Positions 1 to 8,959 of a stretch of DNA of 32,406 nucleotides are shown one piece after another. This DNA is from DAOUAT01 sp964551735 (GTDB lineage: Bacteria; Chloroflexota; Anaerolineae; CG2-30-64-16), in assembly GCA_964551735.1 (NCBI GenBank), contig CAZKEF010000056.1:1-32406 (forward strand), in the 5' to 3' direction. Every line of letters starts with the position of its first letter. Within the stretch, counting starts at the first letter, position 1. The position numbers were made by a program, and so were the translations under genes. Under the pieces are notes generated by a model. The model had not been told where the DNA came from, did not search any database, and saw only the letters and a program-made list of their open reading frames with translations.

Positions 1-3
1 GGA

Positions 4-1674
4 CTACATGCGTACGGTACTGGCAACGCTGTTCAAATAAGACGCGATTGCCCTAAAGCAGCGGGCCAGATGGGGCGTGCAGGGGGGCGGCACCGGGGTC
101 ATGAGTTGTAGGCCAGCCAGCCATTGCTCGTGCGGCGTCAGGCCACCTAGTTCGCGGTGCGGAGTGTGCAGATAGTCGACTACCAATTGGTGAACGATGC
201 GTACGACGTCGCGATAGAGCAGGCACGCGCCCTGGCTGGAGTTGTGCCAGTGCCGCTGGTCTGGGCGCAGGAGCGCGCCCGGCAAACGCTCTCGTAGCTG
301 GCCGGAGAGATTGCCGAAGATGCGCTCAACCAGCCCGCCATAGCGGGCCTGGTAAGAGGGCCGGAAGACCAGTTCCATCTGGGTGTAGCAGCCGCCACCG
401 GCCAGAGCCTTGACCAGAGTTTCGAGCGACTGGCTCTGATGGGCCCAGGCGTTGTCGAGGAAGAGACGCTGGGGGATGCCATAGCAGAGCCAGGGCAGGT
501 CAATGCCGAAAGCAGCCAGATCCGTCTTAGGCCAGATAGCATGGCGCAAAGCGCCTTGGATGCTCTCAATATTGGGCGCCTCATAGGACAAGAAGATCCC
601 CAGCACCGCCCGCGAGTAAGCGTCAATGAGCAGAGTCAGCCAGAGGCGCCCCAAAACCTCACGGAACTCATCGTCCACATGCAGGACATCCAGCTTGTAG
701 TGATCGGCAAAGACATACTGCAAAGGCAGTGTTGCGGTCTGGGCAAAACGGTCGAAGAGTTGGAAGTTGGCCTCCCAGTCGGCACGGCCATGCCGGGCAA
801 TGTAAGCCTGGGCGCCCTCACCTGGCTGCGCACTGAACCAACTGACGTAACCATAGAACCAGGTGCGCGACGGGAGTTGGATTTGGGTCAGGAGTGGAGC
901 CTGCTGCGGATCCGCCAACAAGTCATCGATGGCCTGCCGCCCTGCGAGCAAACGCTCGACAAGTTCTGCGCTGCCTGCCGCCCTGGTCTGCTCGGGATTG
1001 AGCCACCAGTGCCGATTATGCTCCCACAGTTGTTGGGCGATCCCATAGACTGTCTCAGCGCGCAACGGCGGGTTGCTGCGGTAGAAACGCCGGATGATCG
1101 TGTTGATGAAGTGTTGGGCACTCGCATTGAGCCGCGTTTTACCAAAGGTGTCACGGTGTAGCGCAGCTGCCAGTAAGGCGCGGTCGCCGTGATGCGCCTC
1201 GTACAACTCCCGGTAGCGATAGTAGCTGCTGATGGAGACGGGCGTAGGCAAGGCCTGGCAGGCCTGGCGCGTCATCTCGGTGAGCGAGGTGATCTTGGCC
1301 GCTACCTGCTGACGTTGGCGCAACCGCGCGATCGCGGCCTGGACGGCTTCGACAATCGCGATGACGTGGTCGGCGCGTCGCAACAGATGCTCAGGTAGGC
1401 TGGCGGCATCCGCGGCGGAGGCCGGCGGCTGGGTTGCGCCGGGCGGTGTGTCAGCCAACTCGGTACGCGCAGCGGCAAAGCGTGTCAGTGGGGTAGGCGC
1501 AAACAACTCGGTCAGCAGGAAGATCTGCTCAGTGGGGGTGTCGGCAGCGCGCGCTACGACACGTAACGGATCTTTGGCATCCCAGGCCACGATCTCATAC
1601 AGGCGATCCTCACGCCGAAACCAGTGTCCCGCTTGCAGAACCTCCGCGGCAGTCAGCGGCAGACGCATCTTCAT
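4..1674 (-). CDS. tnsB: TnsB-like DDE transposase
   Basis: Predicted transposase of the Tn7/Mu/TniA integrase superfamily, which binds the transposon ends and joins the 3' ends to target DNA. The protein is 556 aa from an ATG at 1674. The catalytic core runs from about residue 315 to 455: D324 in ADHYKLD, D407 in LFLDNAWAH and E450 in GGLVERIFGNL form the DDE triad, with an intervening strand LTLLIDAYSRAVLGIF. The N-terminal ~300 residues would hold DNA-binding helical domains. An open frame extends 89 codons further upstream, but that part overlaps tnsA; the start at 1674 gives an ATGA overlap with the tnsA stop, which suggests translational coupling. The stop codon TAG is at 4-6, so the gene is complete. 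The next gene (tnsC expected) lies outside the window. Confidence 0.85.
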   Translation of the reverse strand: MKMRLPLTAAEVLQAGHWFRREDRLYEIVAWDAKDPLRVVARAADTPTEQIFLLTELFAPTPLTRFAAARTELADTPPGATQPPASAADAASLPEHLLRRADHVIAIVEAVQAAIARLRQRQQVAAKITSLTEMTRQACQALPTPVSISSYYRYRELYEAHHGDRALLAAALHRDTFGKTRLNASAQHFINTIIRRFYRSNPPLRAETVYGIAQQLWEHNRHWWLNPEQTRAAGSAELVERLLAGRQAIDDLLADPQQAPLLTQIQLPSRTWFYGYVSWFSAQPGEGAQAYIARHGRADWEANFQLFDRFAQTATLPLQYVFADHYKLDVLHVDDEFREVLGRLWLTLLIDAYSRAVLGIFLSYEAPNIESIQGALRHAIWPKTDLAAFGIDLPWLCYGIPQRLFLDNAWAHQSQSLETLVKALAGGGCYTQMELVFRPSYQARYGGLVERIFGNLSGQLRERLPGALLRPDQRHWHNSSQGACLLYRDVVRIVHQLVVDYLHTPHRELGGLTPHEQWLAGLQLMTPVPPPCTPHLARCFRAIASYLNSVASTVRM

Positions 1675-2417
1675 AGCTGCACCGCCTGTGCCGACACTGC
1701 GGCCAGTTGGGTTACAACTGAGGCAGCGTCTGTGGTCGGCGAGGGCAACCAGATGCGCGCCGCAGGGTGAAAAGCGCCGTGCCAGATGAAAGGCTGCTGC
1801 CAATCCGTCTGCACGATGCCATGCCAGAGTTGATGATACAGGCTGTTGAGGAGCAGGGGCAGGGCAAGATGCGCATCCGCCTGCGCCAACACGGTCTGTG
1901 GATGCACGGCGGACTGGTTGTGTAGCTGCTGTTGCCACCAACGCACGCTCTCGGCTGCGGCATACGTGGTAGCCCGAAAGGCTGCCAAGAAGTCAAGGTT
2001 GGCGTACTCGTAGCCGGACGGCAGTGTGTGGTCAGTATGCACCACATACCGCCAACCGCGCGCTTGGCAGATGGTCTGGGCTGCCGCGGATCGCTGTTGC
2101 AGGGTGGCGCGCTCGGCAAGACGCGTAACCAACGTGACCTCGTGCAGCTCAATGGCGCCATCGATGCGCCAGACTTTGAAGTCAGGGGTGTAGCTATGCT
2201 GACACCCCGCGGTATCGCAGAAGCTAAGCCGCTCAGGCTGGCTTCTGAAGTCAGCGACGGTGGGGTCACGTTCCAGGAGCAACACTAGCTTGCGCTCTTG
2301 CTCCGACTCAAACTGGACCAGGTGGCCTTGTTTGTTGGTCGTGACCCCGCGAAAGTTGCCACCCATGCTGACGACACGACGAACATCGTCCGCCGGAGGT
2401 TTGCGTTTGAAGGCCAT
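1671..2417 (-). CDS. tnsA: TnsA-like transposon endonuclease
   Basis: Predicted partner of TnsB that cleaves the 5' strands at the transposon ends, allowing cut-and-paste movement. The 248-aa protein has the TnsA N-terminal nuclease layout: an acidic stretch FESEQERKL (residues 36-44), then LLERDPTVADFRSQPERL, SYTPDF with D79, and ELHEVT with E93. In characterised TnsA the last motif carries a catalytic lysine two residues after the Glu/Gln (QVK or EVK); here that place is T95. This could mean a diverged active site or weakened 5' cleavage, which would favour cointegrates. Start ATG at 2417 is preceded by GGAAAGGAG about 7 nt upstream. The C-terminal ~130 residues resemble nothing I can name. 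Family call rests on motifs and on coupling to tnsB. Confidence 0.75.
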   Translation of the reverse strand: MAFKRKPPADDVRRVVSMGGNFRGVTTNKQGHLVQFESEQERKLVLLLERDPTVADFRSQPERLSFCDTAGCQHSYTPDFKVWRIDGAIELHEVTLVTRLAERATLQQRSAAAQTICQARGWRYVVHTDHTLPSGYEYANLDFLAAFRATTYAAAESVRWWQQQLHNQSAVHPQTVLAQADAHLALPLLLNSLYHQLWHGIVQTDWQQPFIWHGAFHPAARIWLPSPTTDAASVVTQLAAVSAQAVQL

Positions 2418-2430
2418 AGATTAACTCCTT

Positions 2431-2481
2431 TCCAGGGTTATGCCGGACGAAAAAACCGCATTCCAGGATTACGGCGGACTG
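2431..2481. repeat. Two TnsB-site-like direct repeats at the transposon end
   Basis: Two 20-bp units, TCCAGGGTTATGCCGGACGA at 2431-2450 and TCCAGGATTACGGCGGACTG at 2462-2481, match at 15 of 20 positions with a 31-bp period. They sit between tnsA and the presumed terminus, as TnsB binding sites do in Tn7 ends. The function is inferred from position and spacing. Confidence 0.6.
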
Positions 2482-2510
2482 AGTATAGCTGACACAGCCC
2501 CTACCGCTAA
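2482..2510 (-). promoter_or_regulatory. Possible tnsA promoter at the transposon terminus
   Basis: On the minus strand TATACT (2487-2482) is preceded after 17 nt by TTAGCG (2510-2505). The -10 is good and the -35 is poor. The -10 lies between the outer repeat and the terminus, so TnsB binding could repress it. The -35 would fall in host flanking DNA, so expression could depend on the insertion site. Confidence 0.3.
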
Positions 2511-2584
2511 TCCTACCCTGGTCAGAAGCCTCTTTTGGGCCCAAAAACCTCCATTCTATTCTCAAGTTACGTCGAACCTAACAC

Positions 2585-2896
2585 TCAGTGCTTGAAGCCG
2601 ATCGCGCGGTCCGGCGCTTCGAAGCCGGCGTCGCTGGGCAGGCGCACCTCGCCGAACTTTTCTTCGTACTTGGCCAGGTTATCCTGCAGCGCCTTCAGCA
2701 GCAGCTTGGCGTTGAGCGGCGTCAACAACACGCGCGCATGGACCTTGGCCTTGGGCACACCGGGCATCAGCCGCGCGAAGTCTATGACGATCTCCGAGGG
2801 GGAGTGGTTGATGATGGCGAAGTTGCTGTAGATGGCTTCCAGGTCGGCGGGTAGTTCAATGTTGATCTGCGCGGCGGGTTGGGCAGGCTGTGCCAT
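2585..2896 (-). CDS. DUF3467 family protein
   Basis: Small 103-aa soluble protein of the DUF3467 family, common in bacteria and archaea with no settled function. The family signature is clear: IYSNFAIINHSPSEIVIDFARLMPGVPKAKVHARVLLTP (residues about 23-61 in two blocks) followed by the helix NAKLLLKALQDNLAKYEEKFG. The ATG at 2896 follows AGGAGACTCAC, a good ribosome binding site. It lies downstream of clpC on the same strand, separated by 142 bp that hold a REP-like hairpin, so co-transcription is possible but not certain. Its 3' end faces the transposon terminus about 88 bp away, the same orientation in which Tn7 lies beside glmS. I cannot assign a biochemical role. Confidence 0.88.
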   Translation of the reverse strand: MAQPAQPAAQINIELPADLEAIYSNFAIINHSPSEIVIDFARLMPGVPKAKVHARVLLTPLNAKLLLKALQDNLAKYEEKFGEVRLPSDAGFEAPDRAIGFKH

Positions 2897-2932
2897 GTGA
2901 GTCTCCTGTGCGATGCTGTTTGGGTGGTATTC

Positions 2933-2996
2933 TGGAGTCGAGGCTTCAACAGGTCAACTTCATCGTGCAGAGCAACCGGCTGAAGCCTCGCTTCCG
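2933..2996. repeat. REP-like inverted repeat, copy 1
   Basis: Left arm TGGAGTCGAGGCTTCAACAG and right arm CCGGCTGAAGCCTCGCTTCC are imperfect reverse complements around a loop of about 20 nt. It belongs with three other copies at 19321, 21064 and 22967. It lies in the clpC-DUF3467 gap. Confidence 0.75.
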
Positions 2997-3038
2997 GATT
3001 GGGAAGACCGGGTCTCTAGGTGACCCAGTTCGTTCGGT

Positions 3039-5540
<2,502 letters not shown>

Positions 5541-5560
5541 GTGACTACCTCATAAACACA

Positions 5561-5616
5561 GCAACCCACAACATAGCGGTGCACCGATGACAGCGCAGCG
5601 CGCAGCTGTGGGTTGC
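5561..5616. repeat. Perfect 10-bp inverted repeat in the clpC leader
   Basis: GCAACCCACA at 5561-5570 is exactly complementary to TGTGGGTTGC at 5607-5616, with 36 nt between. It lies 21-76 nt upstream of the clpC start on the minus strand. It could be a dyad operator or a 5'UTR stem. It is not the CIRCE sequence nor a CtsR heptad direct repeat. Confidence 0.5.
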
Positions 5617-5652
5617 GGGGTAACTGGCTGAGAAATCGGCTATTCAACCGGC

Positions 5653-5661
5653 ATTGTAGCA
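5653..5661 (-). promoter_or_regulatory. Possible extended -10 for clpC
   Basis: The minus strand reads TGCTACAAT, an extended -10 (TGnTANAAT), 113 nt upstream of the clpC start. No convincing -35 hexamer precedes it. The inverted repeat at 5561-5616 would fall in the transcribed leader. Confidence 0.35.
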
Positions 5662-5725
5662 CGGTCGTGTTAACGCCCGCGTATGAGCCGCTCCAAAGCT
5701 TCAAACTCTAACACAACGCAAACAC

Positions 5726-6817
5726 TCAGTAGCGCAACACTGCAGCGATCCCGCCGATCTCGGCCAGGCGATCGTTATGCGCCAGGGCCGAAACCTTGAT
5801 CCCCGCATCGAGGGCTTGATGCACGGCCAGGTTCACCACATCGGCCGAGGAGGCCAGCGTGCCGCTGCAATAGGGGCAGGCCGGCAGCGCCTCCAAGATC
5901 ACAGCGCAGCAGTTGGTGCATTGCTGGCCCGGCACATGCAGATCCGAGTCGAGCAGCAGTTGATGCACGCGGCCCTGCTGCAAGGCCGCCAACGTGTCGG
6001 TCAGGCCGATCGCGCCGGCGCCACCCTTGTGCGCCAGCGTGATCACCTCTTCCAAGAGCGCGGCTTCGGACTGATGCTGCGCTGTTTGAGCGACCTCGAA
6101 CGCGCGCTCCCAGGCATCGGCCGGCGTCGCGGTCATATCCAGGGCGATCTGCCCGACGACCTTGTCGAGCAGCGGGCGCGGCAGCAGTGCGCGAAACTCA
6201 GCCAGGTTTTCGTCGGTGCCGGACAACACCACACGGGTCACTTTGTGTCCGGTCAGATAGGTGTTGGCCCACTCCGCCGCGTCCTTGAGGTTGTGGCGGG
6301 CCTCTTGATCTTCGTAGCGTTGCAGCTTTTGGGCTGCCCAGCCGCCCTGCTTGTGACGCCTGACCTCGGCGCCCAAGGTGCCGGCGGTGTCTACCAGGGC
6401 GCCCAGATGATACACGAACGCCCGCGCGCCCTCGCGGTCGGCCATCAGCACCGCAAAGCGATCGTAGTTGTCCCAGAGGTCGCTGAGCAGTTTGACGAAG
6501 GGCCGGCGCCCCACAAAGACCACACTCTGCACCGGCGCCAGCAGAGGGTACGCGCGCCAGAACTTGCGCGCCTGGCAACTGAAGCAGGCCACACTGCGAC
6601 CCTGGCGGTCGTACTCGTGCTCGAAAAAGCGCTCGCAGCGCTCGATGTCCGCTGCCGCTGCGCCCAATGTCGCGCCTTGGGCCAACAGGCCCCGCAGCGT
6701 CAGCTTGTGACTTTCCGGCGAGCGGCTGTGCCGCTCCATGTTGAGGTACAGGCTCAAGATCGGAGCCTCCTCACTGACCAGTTCGGCCAATTCCTGCAGA
6801 TCATGTTCTTGCATCAT
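5726..6817 (-). CDS. Bacterial eRF1-like (baeRF/Vms1-type) protein with zinc ribbon
   Basis: A 363-aa protein with the layout of bacterial homologues of archaeo-eukaryotic release factor 1 and of Vms1/ANKZF1. The N-terminal half has the extended segment ILSLYLNM and a release-factor-like core. HKQGGWAAQKLQRYEDQE (155-172) occupies the place of the eRF1 GGQ loop. An L7Ae-like domain follows, interrupted by a zinc ribbon with C300, C303, C314 and C317 (CTNC and CPYC knuckles). The two ATG codons overlap at the start; the first (6817) has AGGAG 8 nt upstream. Family members are proposed to cleave peptidyl-tRNA on stalled ribosomes; that role is not demonstrated here. Neighbours clpC and a J-protein fit a protein-quality-control theme. 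The loop has GGW instead of GGQ, with a glutamine three residues further on. Confidence 0.75.
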   Translation of the reverse strand: MMQEHDLQELAELVSEEAPILSLYLNMERHSRSPESHKLTLRGLLAQGATLGAAAADIERCERFFEHEYDRQGRSVACFSCQARKFWRAYPLLAPVQSVVFVGRRPFVKLLSDLWDNYDRFAVLMADREGARAFVYHLGALVDTAGTLGAEVRRHKQGGWAAQKLQRYEDQEARHNLKDAAEWANTYLTGHKVTRVVLSGTDENLAEFRALLPRPLLDKVVGQIALDMTATPADAWERAFEVAQTAQHQSEAALLEEVITLAHKGGAGAIGLTDTLAALQQGRVHQLLLDSDLHVPGQQCTNCCAVILEALPACPYCSGTLASSADVVNLAVHQALDAGIKVSALAHNDRLAEIGGIAAVLRY

Positions 6818-6843
6818 CGGCGACGCTCCTCTGTGGTGCAGTA

Positions 6844-6862
6844 GGGCGCCAGGTTGGCGCCC
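6844..6862. repeat. Stem-loop between the J-protein and baeRF genes
   Basis: GGGCGCC (6844-6850) and GGCGCCC (6856-6862) form a perfect 7-bp stem with a 5-nt loop. There is no T-tract on the minus strand, so a leader hairpin or attenuating structure is as likely as a terminator. Confidence 0.4.
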
Positions 6863-6922
6863 GATATAGGCCGGCGCAACCGCCGGTCGCTCGCTGTTCG
6901 GTTGGTAATGTGCCGGCGTGAT

Positions 6923-7876
6923 TCAAACAGCAGCCACGCCCCGCAGCCTGGCCCATTCGCGCACCAGGCGTACTTCCTCGTCGGAGAGTTTTTCGGGCAG
7001 TGTGAGCCGCAGCTTCGCGTAAAGGTCGCCGCGGCCCTCGGCTTTAAGCCTGGGCATGCCCTGACCGGCTAGCCGGAAGGTGCGGCCTGCCTGCGAGCCG
7101 GGCGGCACTCGCAGGGCGACCGGGCCATCCAGGGCCGGGACCCGCACCTCGCCGCCCAAGAGCGCGGTGAAGATATCCACCGGTGCTTCGCAGTGCAGGT
7201 CATCCCCGCGGCGCTCGAACGTGGGGTGCGGCAGCACCTTGATCACCAGGTAGATGTCCCCGCGCGACCCGTTGCGGCCACCGGGCAGCCCTTCGCCGGC
7301 CATGCGCACCTTGGATCCGGTCTTCACCCCCGCCGGGATCTTGACCTCCAGCCGGCGGCCGTCCACTTCCATCAGGCGGTGAGCCCCGCGGAATGCTTCC
7401 TCCAGGGTGATCTCGACCTCTTGCTCGACATCTTGCGTTGTTGCCGCAGCGGGACGCCCTGTGCGGCGCCGTGCACCTTGCCCGGCCACGCCGCCAAAGA
7501 TGGCGTCAAAGAAGTCCGAGAAGCCGGACCCGCCGAAGAGGTCGTTCAGATCCTTGATATCGCCGTACTCGACGCGCACGCCGCCCGGCTGGCCGCCAGC
7601 CATCCACTGGCTCCAGTCGAAGCCGCCCGGCTGCCCGCCGGCCTGCTGCCAACGCTGGTAGTTTTGGCCCAACTCGTCGTATTTGCGGCGTTTCTCAGGG
7701 TCGCTGAGCACCTCGTTGGCCTCGTTGATCTCCTTGAAACGCGCTTCGGCGGCCTTGTCGCCAGGGTTCATGTCAGGATGAAACTGGCGCGCCAGCCGCC
7801 GATAGGCCTTCTTGATCTCTTTTTCGTCAGCCGTCTTATCAATGCCGAGGGTTTTATAATAATCCTTATATTCCAT
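6923..7876 (-). CDS. CbpA-like J-domain co-chaperone (DnaJ class B)
   Basis: Hsp40 co-chaperone expected to stimulate DnaK ATPase and deliver substrates. The 317-aa product starts at the ATG at 7876 (MEYKDYYKTLGI), which has AGGAG 6 nt upstream; an upstream in-frame start at 7906 is less likely because it adds ten unconserved residues. The J-domain (residues 3-67) has the essential HPD at 33-35. A Gly/Phe-rich linker (about 75-145) leads to two C-terminal beta-barrel substrate domains, with segments such as VEITLEEAFRGA and KIPAGVKTGSKVRMAGEG. There is no four-repeat CxxCxGxG zinc finger, so this is the CbpA/DnaJ class B form and not canonical DnaJ. A near-consensus promoter lies just upstream. 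Confidence 0.92.
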   Translation of the reverse strand: MEYKDYYKTLGIDKTADEKEIKKAYRRLARQFHPDMNPGDKAAEARFKEINEANEVLSDPEKRRKYDELGQNYQRWQQAGGQPGGFDWSQWMAGGQPGGVRVEYGDIKDLNDLFGGSGFSDFFDAIFGGVAGQGARRRTGRPAAATTQDVEQEVEITLEEAFRGAHRLMEVDGRRLEVKIPAGVKTGSKVRMAGEGLPGGRNGSRGDIYLVIKVLPHPTFERRGDDLHCEAPVDIFTALLGGEVRVPALDGPVALRVPPGSQAGRTFRLAGQGMPRLKAEGRGDLYAKLRLTLPEKLSDEEVRLVREWARLRGVAAV

Positions 7877-7926
7877 ACCTGGCTCCTGCGTGTGCCTGCG
7901 CAGCACAGGGAGTACAGTACACTGCT

Positions 7927-7955
7927 AGTATAGTCCTTTGTCGGGAGACTGTCAA
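7927..7955 (-). promoter_or_regulatory. Sigma70-type promoter of the J-protein gene
   Basis: The minus strand has TTGACA (7955-7950), a 17-nt spacer and TATACT (7932-7927). This is a near-perfect housekeeping promoter. Transcription should begin near 7920, leaving a leader of about 45 nt. No CIRCE operator is visible. Confidence 0.85.
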
Positions 7956-7971
7956 GGGATTTAAAGGGCAG

Positions 7972-8004
7972 AAAAGCGCCACCCGAGGAAGCCGGGTGGC
8001 GCTT
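7972..8004 (-). terminator. Rho-independent terminator after the LysM lipoprotein gene
   Basis: On the minus strand a perfect 12-bp stem (AAGCGCCACCCG / CGGGTGGCGCTT) with a 7-nt loop is followed by TTTTC. It lies 28 nt downstream of the LysM gene stop and just upstream of the J-protein promoter, insulating the two units. Confidence 0.88.
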
Positions 8005-8032
8005 CATGTCAGGCTGTGTGCGTTGCGGTGCG

Positions 8033-8869
8033 TTACGGGATCACCAATTCCTGGCCGGGGTAGATCCGATCCGGGTCGGCGATGCTGTTCGCGGCCTGAA
8101 GCTGCGCCACCGTCACACCGAAACGCCGGGCGATGGAGAGCAGCGTGTCTCCGCTCTGGACGAAATAGGTTTGGCGCTCGCCGGTGCTCGTGCCGCCCGT
8201 CTCCGTGCCGCCGCCTCCGGCAGCGGGCACGATCAACTGCTGGCCGAGGGAGATCATGTTCGGGTTGGCGATGTTGTTCAGGCGCGCCAGTTCTTCAACC
8301 GTTGTGCCGTAGCGCCGGGCAATAGCAGCCAGCGTGTCACCGGCCACCACTGTGTAGGTTGTGGTCTGACCCGTGGTCGTTGGTGCAGTGCCGCCCGTTG
8401 TGGCTGGGGCTGTGCCGGGAATCTTCAACTGCTGGCCCAACATCAGGGTGTTGGGATCGGTGATGCCGTTGAGCTGCACCAGCGCGTCCACCGATACGCC
8501 GAAGCGCTGCGCGATGGCGCCCAGCGAATCACCGGCGACCACCGTGTAGATGAAGTTCTGGCCGCCGGCCGTGTCGCCTGCCTGGCCGGGGCTGATCACC
8601 ACCGGCACCGGGGTGGGCGCGGCCGGGGTGCCTTGCACGGCCGGGACGGGGGTGGCCTGCGCCCCCTCGGCGCCGGTTGCGCCGGGCAGCGTCACCTGGG
8701 TGAGCGCGATGGGCGGTGTGGGCGACGGGGCTACTGTGCTGCGCGCAGGCGTCGCTGCGGTGGTCGCGGCCGGGGTGACCGGCGGCCGCTCGCGCTGGCA
8801 CGCTGTCAGGGCCAGGCTCAACAAGACCACAACACCGATAATCAAGAGCGGACGAAGACGGTTGCTCAT
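8033..8869 (-). CDS. Lipoprotein with three LysM domains
   Basis: A 278-aa secreted lipoprotein. The N-terminus has a positively charged start, a hydrophobic stretch (8-20) and the lipobox LTAC with Cys24 as the lipidation site. A Pro/Thr/Ala-rich linker (about 28-104) leads to three LysM domains at roughly 107-151, 171-215 and 234-278, each with a YTVVAGDTL/YFVQSGDTL opening and ending in GQQL-IP or GQEL-IP. LysM binds N-acetylglucosamine polymers such as peptidoglycan. No catalytic domain is attached, so it is likely a cell-wall anchoring or binding protein. The start at 8869 has GGAGG 6 nt upstream. A strong promoter upstream and a terminator downstream make it a single-gene transcription unit. 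Confidence 0.93.
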   Translation of the reverse strand: MSNRLRPLLIIGVVVLLSLALTACQRERPPVTPAATTAATPARSTVAPSPTPPIALTQVTLPGATGAEGAQATPVPAVQGTPAAPTPVPVVISPGQAGDTAGGQNFIYTVVAGDSLGAIAQRFGVSVDALVQLNGITDPNTLMLGQQLKIPGTAPATTGGTAPTTTGQTTTYTVVAGDTLAAIARRYGTTVEELARLNNIANPNMISLGQQLIVPAAGGGGTETGGTSTGERQTYFVQSGDTLLSIARRFGVTVAQLQAANSIADPDRIYPGQELVIP

Positions 8870-8923
8870 CCTATGCCTCCGATGCTTCAGAAACGAGTCA
8901 TACGCAAGTTATTTGCTATCACA

Positions 8924-8952
8924 ATCCTACCACACACATGACACAGCGTCAA
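8924..8952 (-). promoter_or_regulatory. Sigma70-type promoter of the LysM gene
   Basis: TTGACG (8952-8947), a 17-nt spacer and TAGGAT (8929-8924) on the minus strand. The -35 starts only 8 nt beyond the kbl stop codon. The leader would be about 50 nt. Confidence 0.75.
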
Positions 8953-8959
8953 TGTCACA

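Larger units (their letters stand above)
1..2496 (-). mobile_element. Tn7-like transposon, tnsA-proximal end (continues left of window)
   Basis: The segment carries an endonuclease-like tnsA and a DDE transposase tnsB transcribed inward from one end, the arrangement known at the right end of Tn7. Outside tnsA lie two imperfect direct repeats (2431-2481) that look like TnsB sites. Beyond them the plus strand reads GACACA at 2491-2496, so the element strand would begin 5'-TGTGTC, matching the TGT...ACA termini of this class. The exact terminus (2494 or 2496) and the target duplication cannot be fixed because the other end is outside the window. The region looks less GC-rich than what follows. 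tnsC and a TnsD/TniQ-type or CRISPR-based targeting module are expected to the left but are not seen. Confidence 0.7.

Noticed and set aside
1675..1941. 89-codon N-terminal extension of the tnsB reading frame
   Set aside because: It overlaps tnsA out of frame, has no ribosome binding site, and the ATGA-coupled ATG at 1674 is a better start.
2532..2545. TTTTGGGCCCAAAA palindrome as a terminator after the DUF3467 gene
   Set aside because: There is no loop-compatible long stem with a clear T-tract on the minus strand; more likely chance or flanking DNA of the insertion.
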